Below, piece after piece: positions 40,126-50,017 of a stretch of 64,000 nt of DNA. The translations under genes were made by a program, and so were the position numbers. Below the pieces are notes generated by a model that saw only the letters and a list, made by a program, of their open reading frames with translations, did no database searches and was not told the origin of the DNA. Each line of letters begins with the position of its first letter. The stretch's first letter is position 1. The stretch is from Mycoplasma tauri (GTDB lineage: Bacteria; Bacillota_I; Bacilli_A; Mycoplasmatales; Metamycoplasmataceae): positions 620,001 to 684,000 of the forward strand of contig NZ_CP070479.1 of assembly GCF_016925555.1 (NCBI RefSeq). Reading direction: 5' to 3'.

Positions 40126-41010
40126 TTAATTATCACCCCCCACCATTGATCACTGTTCATTATAAAACTCATGTGCATCAGCTATATATTTAATTGCTTC
40201 ATCTAAAGTTTCATCTAAATTATTTAAAGATCACATTTCAATCATAATTGGTTGATTTAGTTTTAATTTTTTTAAAATATTTAACATATATGGAAAATCT
40301 ACAGTACCTGTACCAAAAGGTGTATCACGAAACTTTCCTGGAACGGTATCCTTAAAGTGAAAGGCAACCAAATGATTTTTAGCCACTTCAAATTCATTGA
40401 ATAAGTCTGTTTTATCAGCTCATTGGTAAATATTACCAAGATCAGGATAAATTTGTAAATAAGGACTATTAACCATATTAATGTATGTTAAAGCTCTAGA
40501 ATTTGTTCCCATAAATCTTGTATCCATTATTTCAAAAGCAAGTGTTACAGAATACTTTGAGGCTAATTTAACAGCTTCTTTTATTCCTTCAATGAAATAC
40601 GATCTTGTTTCTTCATCACCTTGTTCATAATACACATCATATCCTGCTAACTGAACTGTTCTAATACCAAGTTTTTTAGCAAGTATAATCGCTTTATGCA
40701 TAATTTCCATGGCTTTGGCTCTTGTATCTGGATTTTTTGATCCAAAAGGATACTTTCTATGTCCACTTAAAGTCATAGAATTAAAGTTAAATTGATGTTT
40801 AACTAAAAGTAATTGAACTTCTTTGATTTGTTCATCATCTCAGTCCAATCTAGAAAGTCTTTCACTGCTTTCATCAACTGAAAATTCCATAAAATCATAG
40901 CCCGCAGCTTTAGCTATTTTAATTTTGTCTTCTAGTGAAAACTTATTGTTGATAGCTTTTTCATAAATACCAACAAGTCTATTTTTAACTTCAGTATTTT
41001 TCAAATTCAT
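40126..41010 (-). CDS. ulaE: L-xylulose-5-phosphate 3-epimerase
   Basis: 294 aa TIM-barrel sugar epimerase that converts L-xylulose-5-P (hexulose product of UlaD after decarboxylation) to L-ribulose-5-P. Conserved [44 protein letters not shown] and PDLGN metal/substrate motifs; UlaE members are about 285 aa. Start at ATG 41010, inside the end of ulaD (26-bp overlap), suggesting translational coupling. A Trp at W114 and others is TGA. Confidence 0.96.
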
Positions 41011-41638
41011 CCTTAAATGCTTTTGCAGCTGCTTCTGGATTTTCAGCATCACGAAGTGAACGACCAGCTATGAAAATAAATACAGGAATATCTTTAAACA
41101 ATTTAATATCTTCAAGAGCAACACCGCCTGTAATGGTTACTTTAAAGCCTTTTTCAGCTAATTTAGCAACAGAATCAATATCTCTTTGGCCTCATTTAAC
41201 ACCTGAAGCTTGGCTATCTCTTGAACGGTGTCAAACAACTTGAGGAACACCTGCAGCAGATCATGCGTCAACTTGTTCTCATGTAAAGTTTGAAGTTAAT
41301 TCAATTTGAACTTCTTTATCTTCACCATATTGTTTAGCAACATTCATTGTTTCAATAATAGTAGGAACTTCAGCAGCACAAATACATGTTGTATAATCTG
41401 CTCCGTTTTCAAAGAACATCTTGCCAAATACTTTACCAGCATCAGCAATTTTTCCATCTGCTACTATTATTTTTGTAGGGAAAGCTTCTCTAAGAGCTTT
41501 AATAGCTTTCTTTCCTTCTGATGAAATTAAAATTGTTCCAACTTCAATAATATCAATATATTTTTCAACTTTTCTAGCGCTAGCTATTGCTTCTTCAATA
41601 GTTAAATTATCTAGTGCTATTTGGAGCATTGGTTTCAT
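40985..41638 (-). CDS. ulaD: 3-keto-L-gulonate-6-phosphate decarboxylase
   Basis: 217 aa, orotidine-5'-phosphate-decarboxylase superfamily TIM barrel; converts 3-keto-L-gulonate-6-P to L-xylulose-5-P and CO2 with Mg2+. The motif DxKxxD is present as D61-GK63-IAD66; the second half has [10 protein letters not shown] and [12 protein letters not shown] phosphate loops. Start at ATG 41638. It ends in YWS with TGA as Trp, so the gene runs 26 bp into ulaE. Confidence 0.96.
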
Positions 41639-41678
41639 ATTCTACCTCTTATTTATAGTTTTTTTGATATTTGATTGA

Positions 41679-42164
41679 CTACATCATAAATTTAGTGTAA
41701 TCAACACTTTTGATGATTTCAATAACTTCTTCTTTGCTTTTTGCAGCAGCAATTCTATCAACATTACTTGGGTCTTCAAAAACAGCAATAATTTGTGGAA
41801 TTGCAACTGCTGTATGAGTTTCACCATCTTTTGCCGCAAGACCCATAACAATTTTAACTTCTCTAGGGTCATCACCAAATTTAATTGGTTTTTTCAATGT
41901 AACAAGAGAAAAACCATTTGAGAATACACAATCTTCAGTTGCTGAAGCATGAGGCATTGCAAGACCGTCGGTTAAAATGTAATATGGACCATGTGCTTCT
42001 GTTGATTTAATAATTGCATCATAGTAGCCATAAGTAATAACACCTTTATTTACTAATGGTTCACAAGCTTTATGAATGGCATCTTTATAATCTTGTGCAT
42101 CATAACCCACAATAATTGAATCATTAACAATAAGGTTATCTAATAAATTTAATTTTTCAGCCAT
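41679..42164 (-). CDS. ulaC: PTS ascorbate-specific enzyme IIA
   Basis: 161 aa EIIA of the mannitol/fructose fold; accepts phosphate from HPr and passes it to UlaB. Phospho-His72 in LAMPHASATEDCVFSNGFSLV. Normal length (154-160). Its ATG shares one base with the ulaB stop (TAATG), so expression is tightly coupled. Separated by 40 bp from ulaD. Confidence 0.96.
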   Translation of the reverse strand: MAEKLNLLDNLIVNDSIIVGYDAQDYKDAIHKACEPLVNKGVITYGYYDAIIKSTEAHGPYYILTDGLAMPHASATEDCVFSNGFSLVTLKKPIKFGDDPREVKIVMGLAAKDGETHTAVAIPQIIAVFEDPSNVDRIAAAKSKEEVIEIIKSVDYTKFMM

Positions 42165-42448
42165 TATTTAATGCCTTTTGCTACAGCATCTTGAAATGCG
42201 CTTTTAATTTCATTAATATCCATGATGTTTTTAAGACCATATACAGCGGCTTTTGAATTTGCAACTTCAGAAACAAAGTTTTGAGTACATAAAATTACAT
42301 CAAAATTGTTAGCAACTGATTTACCCATACCAAGACCAAGGGCTTCAACTGATCCTTCAATACCAAGTTCTCTAAGAGCTTGTTGTGTCTTTAATTTAAT
42401 AATCATACTTGTTCCCATACCAGAACCACATAAACATAATACTTTCAT
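42164..42448 (-). CDS. ulaB: PTS ascorbate-specific enzyme IIB
   Basis: 94 aa; phosphocysteine subunit. The N-terminal P-loop-like LCGSGMGTSMIIKLK carries Cys7, the phosphorylated residue. Start at 42448 (MKVLCLCG) after AAGGAGATT; an in-frame Met nine codons upstream would push the catalytic Cys too far in. Lies between ulaA and ulaC, one base overlap with ulaC. Confidence 0.95.
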   Translation of the reverse strand: MKVLCLCGSGMGTSMIIKLKTQQALRELGIEGSVEALGLGMGKSVANNFDVILCTQNFVSEVANSKAAVYGLKNIMDINEIKSAFQDAVAKGIK

Positions 42449-42502
42449 ATTAATCTCCTTATAAATAAGTATCATTGGGGAAAAAATCCCTCATTATATA
42501 AG

Positions 42503-42527
42503 AATAAAGGAACAAAGTTCCTTTATT
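42503..42527 (-). other. Stable hairpin between ulaA and ulaB
   Basis: Perfect 11-bp stem AATAAAGGAAC / GTTCCTTTATT with a 3-base loop, 16 bp downstream of the ulaA stop. It lacks an immediate T run on the minus strand (next bases CTTATATAATG), so it is not a classical terminator; a TATAAT follows at 42498-42493. May stabilise or process the ulaA segment or limit read-through to ulaB. Confidence 0.6.
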
Positions 42528-42542
42528 TAAGATAAGAATTAA

Positions 42543-44309
42543 TTAAGCAATTTGAGCTTCTTGTATTAATTTAGGTTTAATTCCCATTGCTTTTTGAAGG
42601 AATGTAGGTTTTGTTTGTCTTGCAGAGTCAATAATTTGAGCAAGAATAAGCATACCTATAATGTAAAGTGGTAACACTACATAAGCTGCATAAGCATGAC
42701 CACCACCAATAAGCATTACTAAACCTCAAATCATTGTTCAGTCAAACATACCGTTGTAACCTGTAGCAAATGGAGTAGCACTTACAGCAGCAGCTTTAAC
42801 ACCAAAGCTATTAAACATTGCTAAACCAAGAGCAATTGAAATAATTTCTAAGAAACCAAATATTGCTGGGACTATAACTGCGGCTTTAAAACCACCAGAT
42901 GCATTTGCAAATACACCAATAGAACCAGAGTTAAAGAATAATGTAATAAACAATGGAATTACAATAGGAATTTTAAATGAATCACCTGGAATTTGTGAAA
43001 GTCCAATAACCACAGCTACACCGATAAATTGAGCAATAGTACCTGAAACGAAACCGAATGTTACAGCATTAGGTGAAAAACCATATGTAGCAGCAACGTC
43101 AACAGCAACAACAGCACCAGGAATTAATTTTTCACTAATACCTTGGAATGATTGTTGAAGTTCTGAAACGAACATTCTAACACCTGTTTGAATAACAATA
43201 ATTGCAGCAACTAATTGAAGTGAACCAAGAATAATGTTAATTACTCAGTACACTGCACCACCACCAACTGTTCATGATTTATATGTACTATTAACTTTTC
43301 CAGTAGCTAAATCAGCAAATCTAACTGTTGCATCAAGACCAGGAGCAAATTGAATAATCATGATAAGAACAACAAACACAAATAAAATTAATAATGATTG
43401 TGTAAAGATATTGTCTTCAAAAATCTTCAATTTATTTGGCATTTTTCTATTTTCTGCTGAATCTTCAGCTTTACCAAAGTATCTTCCAATTTCATATGCA
43501 ATAGCAACACCAAACATTTGTTGATGACCAACTGCAAAACCTGCGCCTTGTGTAACAACGTCTGATCCTTTAATTGTACTTGTTGAAGCTACACCTCAGT
43601 AAATACCAAGTAATATACCAGAGAATAGAATTGTACCAATTTGTGCACCAACTGATACAGCACCTGATGCATCTCTCATGCCTGCACCTTGTGAAAATAA
43701 CAAGATTAACACAACAGGAACTACAACAGCAGCTTGTTGGAACATAACGTGACCTGTAATCATTAATGAACGCACGTTTGTATATTTTCTTAATGCAATA
43801 AGAGCTATGTTAATAAATAGACCAATAATCAATGCATAAGAGATTCATGATGAGAAACCAGCACCAACTGAATCAAGGAATGCACCTGAAGATGTATGAC
43901 CTAAATATGTATCTAGAGGAGTAACAGCTACACCGCTAAATTTACTAAATGCAGCAAAGACTGGTTTAGCAAGTCCTATAAGAGCACCTGAACCGATTTG
44001 CATCAATACAACACCAATCATAGCCTTTAATGTACCAATAAATGATGTAACAAATCCTCTACCAAGGATTATGTATCCTAAGAACACTAATAAACCAATT
44101 AGGATCGCATTAACTCCTAAAAAGTTATTAAGAACGATTTCTTTAATGAAGAAAAGTGAACCAGCTTTAGTTTGTTCAGCATTAACTCCTCCTTTATATC
44201 AGTGGTATCCTAATGTTGCAAAAAAGATACCAATAATAATAAGGAGTGTCACCATCGCAGCAATAAACACTTTTCAATTAAAAGGTCTTTTTGTAGATGT
44301 TTCTGACAT
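42543..44309 (-). CDS. ulaA: PTS ascorbate-specific enzyme IIC (permease)
   Basis: 588 aa, about ten to eleven hydrophobic segments; the permease that imports L-ascorbate with phosphorylation at the 6 position by IIB. Conserved regions include GHVMFQQAAVV, GVAIAYEIGRYFG, QTGVRMFVSELQQSFQGISEKLIPGAVVAVD and FFNSGSIGVFANASGG. E. coli UlaA is about 465 aa; the extra length is a soluble N-terminus plus internal loops (about residues 30-45 and around 305-345, charged EDSAENRKMPNKLK). Second gene of the operon, 47 bp after the lactonase gene. Several TGA-Trp codons. Confidence 0.95.
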
Positions 44310-44356
44310 TTTTTCCTTTAATTTTTATAAATATTTTTTTACCAACAGCACTAAAA

Positions 44357-45418
44357 TTAAGCAACTTTAAGGTCTTTTTTAAGTTGTTTTAGTTCTGCTG
44401 ATACTTTTGATTCATCATATTTTCTAGGTTCGTCAAAAGCAAGAATTTCACGAGGGTTATTAATTAAAATATCTTCAATAGCTTCTTCTGACACGCCAAC
44501 TTGTTTAAGTAATGGAATGAATCTTTCAAATAGATAAGCGAAACCAAATGTTTCTTTGCCTTTTGTTTGGCCATAATTCTTTTGGTAAAGAATTCTACCT
44601 GCATCAAGGCTTAATGTAATGTGTTTTTGTAAACCTTTATCAACTAAATATTTAATATTTTCAGCTAATGTTGAATCTGGGTAGTATTTTACACGGTCTG
44701 GACCGTCAAAACAAAGTGTTACGCCAGTATCTTTAATAACTTTTTCATAGTAATATTTGTCTGGGTTTTTATTTAAGTGAGAAATTTGAATTTTTCTTGG
44801 GTTTGCACCAAAGTCAATTAAATGTTTAGCAACTTCAAGTGCCATTGTTCCTAATTGTGTATGAACTAAAATAGGACAACCTGTTTCAATACTTGTTCTA
44901 GCAGCAACTTCAAGTGCTTTAAGTTCTAATCTGTCAATAGCAGCATAACCTGTACCAGCTTTAATGATACCTGCCTTAGCTTTTGAACGTTTTACAAATG
45001 GACCGTTGTAATTGTACTCGTCCATACCTTCTTCAACTTCAGCAACCATCATCTTAACAATTTCATCTGTTGGAACACATGCCAATCATGATGAATATTT
45101 GTCATAAAATGCAGCTTTATGGAATCCTGTTGACATAATGATGTTTGCCTTACCAGCAAATGCATTAGCAATTTCCATCATTCTATATACATCTCTACCA
45201 ACATTAGGTGGATCCATTGTTACAATAGTTTTTCCGCCGTGGTTAACGTATTCTTGTAATTCTTTTTTAGCAGCTTCAACATCGATCATTAAGAAATCAA
45301 CGTGTTCATGCATCTCAGGACCACCATTTTTAATTAAGTGGTCGTGGCAGTCAGTAATTCCAATTGAGCTAGCTGGAACATCCCCAAGGACTGTCCTGAC
45401 AAATTTTTCTTTTGCCAT
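44357..45418 (-). CDS. Phosphotriesterase-family lactonase of the ascorbate operon
   Basis: 353 aa amidohydrolase TIM barrel with a complete PTE binuclear metal site: His25 and His27 (DCHDH), Lys153 carboxylated (IIKAGTGY), His186 (ILVHTQLG), His214 (QISHLNK), Asp272 (SLDAGR). Gene order places it first in the ula operon, the slot normally taken by the L-ascorbate-6-phosphate lactonase UlaG (metallo-beta-lactamase fold). PTE-family homologues of mycoplasmas have, as I recall, been characterised as phosphorylated-lactone hydrolases. Inferred: a non-orthologous replacement of UlaG that opens the ascorbate-6-P lactone. TGA-Trp111 lies within SSWLACVP and would break a standard-code prediction. 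Confidence 0.9.
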
Positions 45419-45520
45419 ATTCCCCCTATATTCATATTTAATTTAAGCTTGTATAATGGGATAAAAATAAACCATTATAGTAATATTTTACTTTAATTAA
45501 AAGGCCGAAAAATTAAATTA

Positions 45521-45535
45521 TGAAAATTATTTTCA
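45521..45535. promoter_or_regulatory. Palindromic operator candidate, copy 1
   Basis: TGAAAATTATTTTCA, perfect dyad of seven bases around a central T; sits about 40 bp upstream of the ula -10 box. RpiR-family operators are commonly inverted repeats of the TGAAA...TTTCA kind. Confidence 0.6.
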
Positions 45536-45605
45536 AATTTTATGGCTTTTTTGTTTAAATATTTTTTAGTCAAAACTTATATAATATATAAAGGTATTGT
45601 AATTA

Positions 45606-45620
45606 TGAAAATTATTTTCA
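45606..45620. promoter_or_regulatory. Palindromic operator candidate, copy 2
   Basis: Identical TGAAAATTATTTTCA, 85 bp from copy 1. The identity extends to 22 bp with the flanks AATTA and AA. The 85-bp spacing (about eight helical turns) would permit looping between two bound dimers. Confidence 0.6.
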
Positions 45621-45787
45621 AAAAATCTTAAAATATTTGATAAAAATAAATGAAAAAAATTTCTTTTTATAAAAAAGTTTTTTGCTATTTTTCATTTTTT
45701 TATTCTCCATAACATTTAATGCCTTTGTATGTTTCTAAATAAGTGTTTATAATTTATAATTATTTTGCTAAATGAAAGGGGCTTTTC

Positions 45788-46642
45788 ATGAAAGTTAAAC
45801 TAAATCAAATCAAATATTTATTTTTTGACATGGATGGAACTCTCTTAAATAAAGAGAAAAAAATTAATGAATCAGTTGTACAAAAAATTAAAGAATTATC
45901 AAAAAATCATAAAGTTATTATTAACACAGGACGCTCATGATATTTATGTCAAAGATTTCATCAACAATTGGGGCTTGACACTCCAATTTTAGGTTTGAAT
46001 GGTGCACTTTTGTATGATTGAAAGAAAAAGGAAGTTTTTTATTCTAAACCTATAAGCTTAGAAATAAGTCAAAAAATTTTATCAATAGTTTTACAATACA
46101 ACATAAATCTTTATATGTATTTTGATAAAAAAATGATAGGAATTCAAAAATTTAAGCAAGAGTGATTTGAAAAAGTTATCTATCCAAATGTTTATCCCTT
46201 AAATGAACTAAGCGCAGATTATACAGAATATAATAATCCACCTGTTGATATGAAATTAGATGAGCCTGTTATTAAATTTTTACTTTTAATAGATCCATTA
46301 AGTAAGGAAGAACTCCAAGAATTAAAATCTAAAATTCAAGCTCTATCAGATGATATTTATGCTATTTCATCTCAAAAAGGTTGCTTAGATATTATGCCAA
46401 AAGGATGCGATAAGGGAACGGCAATAAATTCTTTAAAAAATAAATATTTAAATGGTGAAAATATATACGAAAACTCAATTATGTTTGGTGATGCAGATAA
46501 TGATATTCCTGCTTTTAGGCAAGTTGCCTACTCTGTTGCCCTTAAATCTCATTCAGAAGAGACTGAAAAGGCTGCAAAATTTGTCGTTTCATCATCAAAT
46601 GAAGATGGTGTTATTGAGTTTTTTGATAAATATACAGAATAA
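45788..46642 (+). CDS. Cof-type HAD phosphatase
   Basis: 284 aa; haloacid dehalogenase superfamily, subfamily IIB (Cof/YidA). Motif I FFDMDGTLL (Asp14 nucleophile, Asp16), motif II INTGR, motif III Lys and motif IV GDADNDIPA, with the C2-type cap between. Such enzymes dephosphorylate sugar phosphates, pyridoxal phosphate or flavin phosphates; the substrate cannot be assigned. Divergent from the ula operon and shares its regulatory spacer. Ribosome-binding site AAAGGGG; terminator follows. Confidence 0.93.
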
Positions 46643-46647
46643 AAAAA

Positions 46648-46672
46648 ATTCAAGACTCAACTTGGATTTTTT
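46648..46672 (+). terminator. Terminator after HAD gene
   Basis: ATTCAAG / CTTGGAT seven-base stem with loop ACTCAA and TTTTTTAT tail, 6 bp after the stop. Confidence 0.75.
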
Positions 46673-46718
46673 ATTTATTTTTTTAAAAAACACATATATG
46701 AAAGATAAATTTATATAT

Positions 46719-47483
46719 TTAATTGTGATTTATTTTTTTCTTTTGTCATCAGTTTAGTATTAATAAATATACCTGTGATAAATAAATTGATAAAGACACA
46801 AATTGCCAAACCATTGTTGTTATTAATCCAGAAGTGAATTCTCTATTATTGATACCTAAATTAAATCTATATATTATTCATGTTACATTAATAGAAAGTA
46901 TTGTAAATAACATACCCTTTGACATACCCATAAATCTTTTTTGTTCAAGAGATTTGATTACTGATGGGAAAAAGGCAAATGTTGTAAACATTGGAAATAC
47001 TACAACACAAACGGCATGAAGCTGCGGCCACATTTTCAATGCTTCCCCTTTAGAATTCTTCCCAACCAATCCATATATTGCTAATGCACTTGCTGCAACA
47101 ACAATTAAACTAGAAACTAATGCTGCTATTCATGCTTTTTTTCTCTTTTGCTCATTTCGCGCATACCTATAAGTAAAATAAATTGTGAAAATGAATAAGC
47201 ATAATGACAACATATTCGCTATTGCAGAAGCAGCCATTTTAACAGGCGCAACATCCCATGAACCGATTAGCATTCATCCTATTGATCCAGTAAATACTAT
47301 TCAAAATGAATAAAAATTAACTCCTTCTCCAGTGTCTTTATTTTTTAGTAAATATATAAGTTGAGGCAACCCAACTATAACTGTCAAAATAATAGAAATT
47401 GTGGCAAATGTTCAAGCTATTCATCCTGAAATAGGATAATTAACATCTAATGTATAAATTCCAAAGATCTGTTCTAATGTCAT
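46719..47483 (-). CDS. PQ-loop domain membrane protein
   Basis: 254 aa with seven hydrophobic segments. The PQ motif is in IVGLPQLIYLLKNKDTGEGV followed by SFWIVFTGSIGWMLIGS (about residues 37-73). A second, diverged half-repeat lies at about 155-205 (FFPSVIKSLEQKRFMGMSKG...ILSINVTW), giving the two three-helix-bundle plan of PQ-loop/SWEET-like transporters, here joined by a longer charged loop. The substrate is unknown; family members move sugars, amino acids or lipid-linked molecules. Convergent with the HAD gene. The C-terminus ends ...LNWWQKKKINHN with two TGA-Trp. Confidence 0.75.
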
Positions 47484-47620
47484 AAATTTTGCGGTCCTTT
47501 TTATCTTTAAAGTCTAAATTTTATTTATTTTTTTAAATTAAAACAAAAATAAATCTTCAAGTTAGTGATATTACTATGTTAACAAATTTTAATTCTTAAG
47601 CAATAAATTTGTTTCTAAAA

Positions 47621-47655
47621 AAATAAGTTAGACAGAAGAATCTAAACTTATTTTT
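47621..47655. terminator. Terminator at nitroreductase 3' side
   Basis: AAATAAGTTAGA / TCTAAACTTATTT stem (one bulge), loop CAGAAGAA, T-rich both sides. 47 bp downstream of the nitroreductase stop on the minus strand. Confidence 0.65.
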
Positions 47656-47701
47656 AAATAAAAATTATTTTCTCATTAAGCTGTTTTATAGGCTTATTAG
47701 A

Positions 47702-48415
47702 TTATAATAATTGAAGAATTTTTTTAATAATTTCATCAATCTTTGAATTGTCATCATTTATATATTTATTAACTTCTTTAATATAATCAAAGTCATATTT
47801 TTGTTCAAAATAATATTGAGAGAGAGTTTTATTATATGGAGTTATAGATGAATTTACTGATTCTATATCATACTTATTTTTAAATACTCGCTGAATTTTA
47901 GGTTTAACACGTCCAAATGAATTTTCGGGATAGCCAATTGCAAGTCCTATTATTGGCAATGCCTTGCCTTTAATATTCAAAATTTGTCTAATTTCTTCAA
48001 TATATTGTCTAACTCCGCCAATATAGCAGGTCCCAAGATTATTATTTATTGCTGCATCTTGTGCCATTGCAGACTGAATAAAAGCATCACCAAAAGCAGT
48101 TATTGCTAAATTTAATGAGTTATTTTTGTCCTTATTGTTTTCTATTTCATTAACAATTTTTATCCTATTGTAATCTGCTAAAAATACTATAAACAAAGAA
48201 GAATCGGCAACATGCTTCTGATGAAGCAATTTACCTAATTGTTCTAACAACTTAATATCTTCTACAACTATTGCACTAGATACAAAATAATTATTACTTG
48301 CTGGTGCATTGTTTATTGCAGCTAATATATCTTGTTTTTCTTTAGCATCAATAACTTTGTTTTTAATAAAATTTCTAATAGATTTTCTGTTTTTAACCTT
48401 ATCAATGAAATTCAT
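47702..48415 (-). CDS. Nitroreductase-family NAD(P)H-dependent flavin oxidoreductase
   Basis: 237 aa. FMN-binding NfrA/NfsA-like fold: RKSIRNF (residues 10-16), NNAPASNN (35-42, FMN phosphate/ring contact), DAFIQSAMAQDAAINNNLGTCYIGGVR (about 109-135) and LPIIGLAIGYPE. The family reduces quinones, flavins, nitro compounds or disulfides; the physiological electron acceptor here is not known. The long C-terminal extension (185-237) is characteristic of the NfrA subgroup. Ribosome-binding site AAGGAG. Divergent from pepC. Confidence 0.9.
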   Translation of the reverse strand: MNFIDKVKNRKSIRNFIKNKVIDAKEKQDILAAINNAPASNNYFVSSAIVVEDIKLLEQLGKLLHQKHVADSSLFIVFLADYNRIKIVNEIENNKDKNNSLNLAITAFGDAFIQSAMAQDAAINNNLGTCYIGGVRQYIEEIRQILNIKGKALPIIGLAIGYPENSFGRVKPKIQRVFKNKYDIESVNSSITPYNKTLSQYYFEQKYDFDYIKEVNKYINDDNSKIDEIIKKILQLL

Positions 48416-48545
48416 AAAACTCCTTGTTGTATTTTTTGTTATTTATATTTCAAAATATATCAATAAATATAAACAAATTTTATACTATTTTAAGTTTTAA
48501 CATTTTTGTAATCCATTATAATTTTTTAAATAACGAAAGGAATTC

Positions 48546-49862
48546 ATGACAATAACAGACAAAGAAATTAAAATATTTTATAAAAAATATCTTCATGATA
48601 AAAACAATAAAATAGTTGAAAATTCAATTACAAAAAATGGAATTAAAAATTCAACATTAAATAATGATGTTTTAAGAAAACATAATAACGAATTTTCTAT
48701 CCAAGTTCCTAAAGCAGGCATAACTGATCAAAAATCATCTGGAAGATGTTGAATTTTCTCAGCAACAAATATGCTTAAAACAAATGTTTTAAAAGTTCTT
48801 AATATTGAAAATTTTGAATTTTCTGAAAACTTTCTATTCTTTTGAGACAAATTAGAAAAATCTAATACATTTTTAGAATTGATTATTCAAAATCCTAAAT
48901 TAAAATATGATGATAGACTTTTTGTTTCATTTATGGACATGACTGTTTCAGATGGTGGTTATTGAGAATGAGCTCAAGGCTTAATTAAAAAATATGGTCT
49001 TGTGCCTAAATCTGCAATGAATGAAACAAATGCTTCTACATCTACTAATGAACTTAATCAAGTGTTAGATTTATTTTTAATTTCAGTTGCTAAAAAAATA
49101 AGAGATGCAAGTTCTCAAGGCAAAAATCCTGACCAACTTAGAGAAATAAAAATGGAGGCCTTAGAAACAGTTTTTGCGATTAATGCAAAAGCTCTTGGTG
49201 TTCCTCCAAGAGAATTTACATTTGAATATCGTGATAAAGACAAAAATTTTCATAGAATAAATGAAATAACTCCTTTAGAATTTGCTAAAAGATTTGTAGG
49301 TGAGAAATTCTTAGAAAAAATTAATCTAATTCATGATCCAAGAGGTATTTACCCTGTTAACCGTCTTTATGTATCAAAGTACTATAAATCAGTTATAGAA
49401 GAAAAAAGCGTTGTTGCCTTAAACACAAAAATTGATGAAATTAAAAGCGCTGTTATTAAATCATTAAAAGATGGAAATCCGGTGTGATTTGATTGTGATG
49501 TAACAATGTTTAATGATAACAAATTAGGAATTTTTGATACTGAACTATTTTCATTCATCGAAACACTAAAAATTGAGATTCCTTCAAAAAAAGATAGATT
49601 AAACTTTAGATTATCTACCCCTAATCATGCTATGACATTTGTTGGTGTTGATTTAGACAATAATGGGAAACCTATCAAGTGAGAAGTTGAAAATTCATGA
49701 GGTGATAAACATGGCAATAAAGGTTACTTTTCAATGAGTGATGAATGATTTACTGAATACTGTTTTGCTGTCATAGTTGATCCTCAGTATATCTCAGAAG
49801 AAGTTCTAGAAGGACTTAAGCAACCTGTTATTGAGTTGGAACCTTGAGATCCATTAGCATAA
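48546..49862 (+). CDS. pepC: Aminopeptidase C (bleomycin-hydrolase type, C1B)
   Basis: 438 aa papain-like cysteine peptidase, hexameric and cytosolic in the family, trimming N-terminal residues. Catalytic Cys68 in QKSSGRCWIFSATN, His361 in TPNHAMTFVG, Asn383 in ENSWGD; normal family length (about 440). Cys68 is followed by TGA-Trp, good direct evidence for code 4. C-terminal self-processing tail ends in WDPLA. Start after AAAGGAATTC. Complements pepA and M20 in peptide use. Confidence 0.97.
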
Positions 49863-49866
49863 ATAA

Positions 49867-49910
49867 AAAAGCAAGATCAAGTGAAACATACACTTATACT
49901 TGCTTTTATT
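49867..49910 (+). terminator. pepC terminator
   Basis: AAAAGCAAG/CTTGCTTTT outer stem and AAGTG/CACTT inner stem separated by a small internal loop, then TATTTTATT; begins 5 bp after the stop. Confidence 0.8.
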
Positions 49911-50017
49911 TTATTATTTTTGTAAAAAAGATAATACAGCTTTATTGTAAACTTAAGTTTAAAAAATATGATTTAATTTGTTATGTTGCATTTTAACTTT
50001 TAATAAAAAAGCTCTTC

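Larger units (their letters stand above)
45419..45787. promoter_or_regulatory. Divergent promoter/operator region of the ascorbate operon and HAD gene
   Basis: 369 bp without ORFs. For the ula operon (minus strand) a TATAAT box lies at 45479-45474 (CTATAATGG on the minus strand), about 55 bp upstream of the lactonase start. Plus-strand TATAAT boxes near 45751 suit the HAD gene. Two identical 15-bp palindromes lie upstream of the ula -10 region. Confidence 0.6.

Noticed and set aside
42164-42475. ulaB starting nine codons upstream
   Set aside because: No ribosome-binding site there; the IIB P-loop with phospho-Cys normally begins within the first ten residues, as with the 42448 start.
46452-46757. 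101-aa plus-strand frame overlapping the HAD gene
   Set aside because: Shadow frame of the HAD gene end and its terminator; Leu/Lys-biased composition, no ribosome-binding site.
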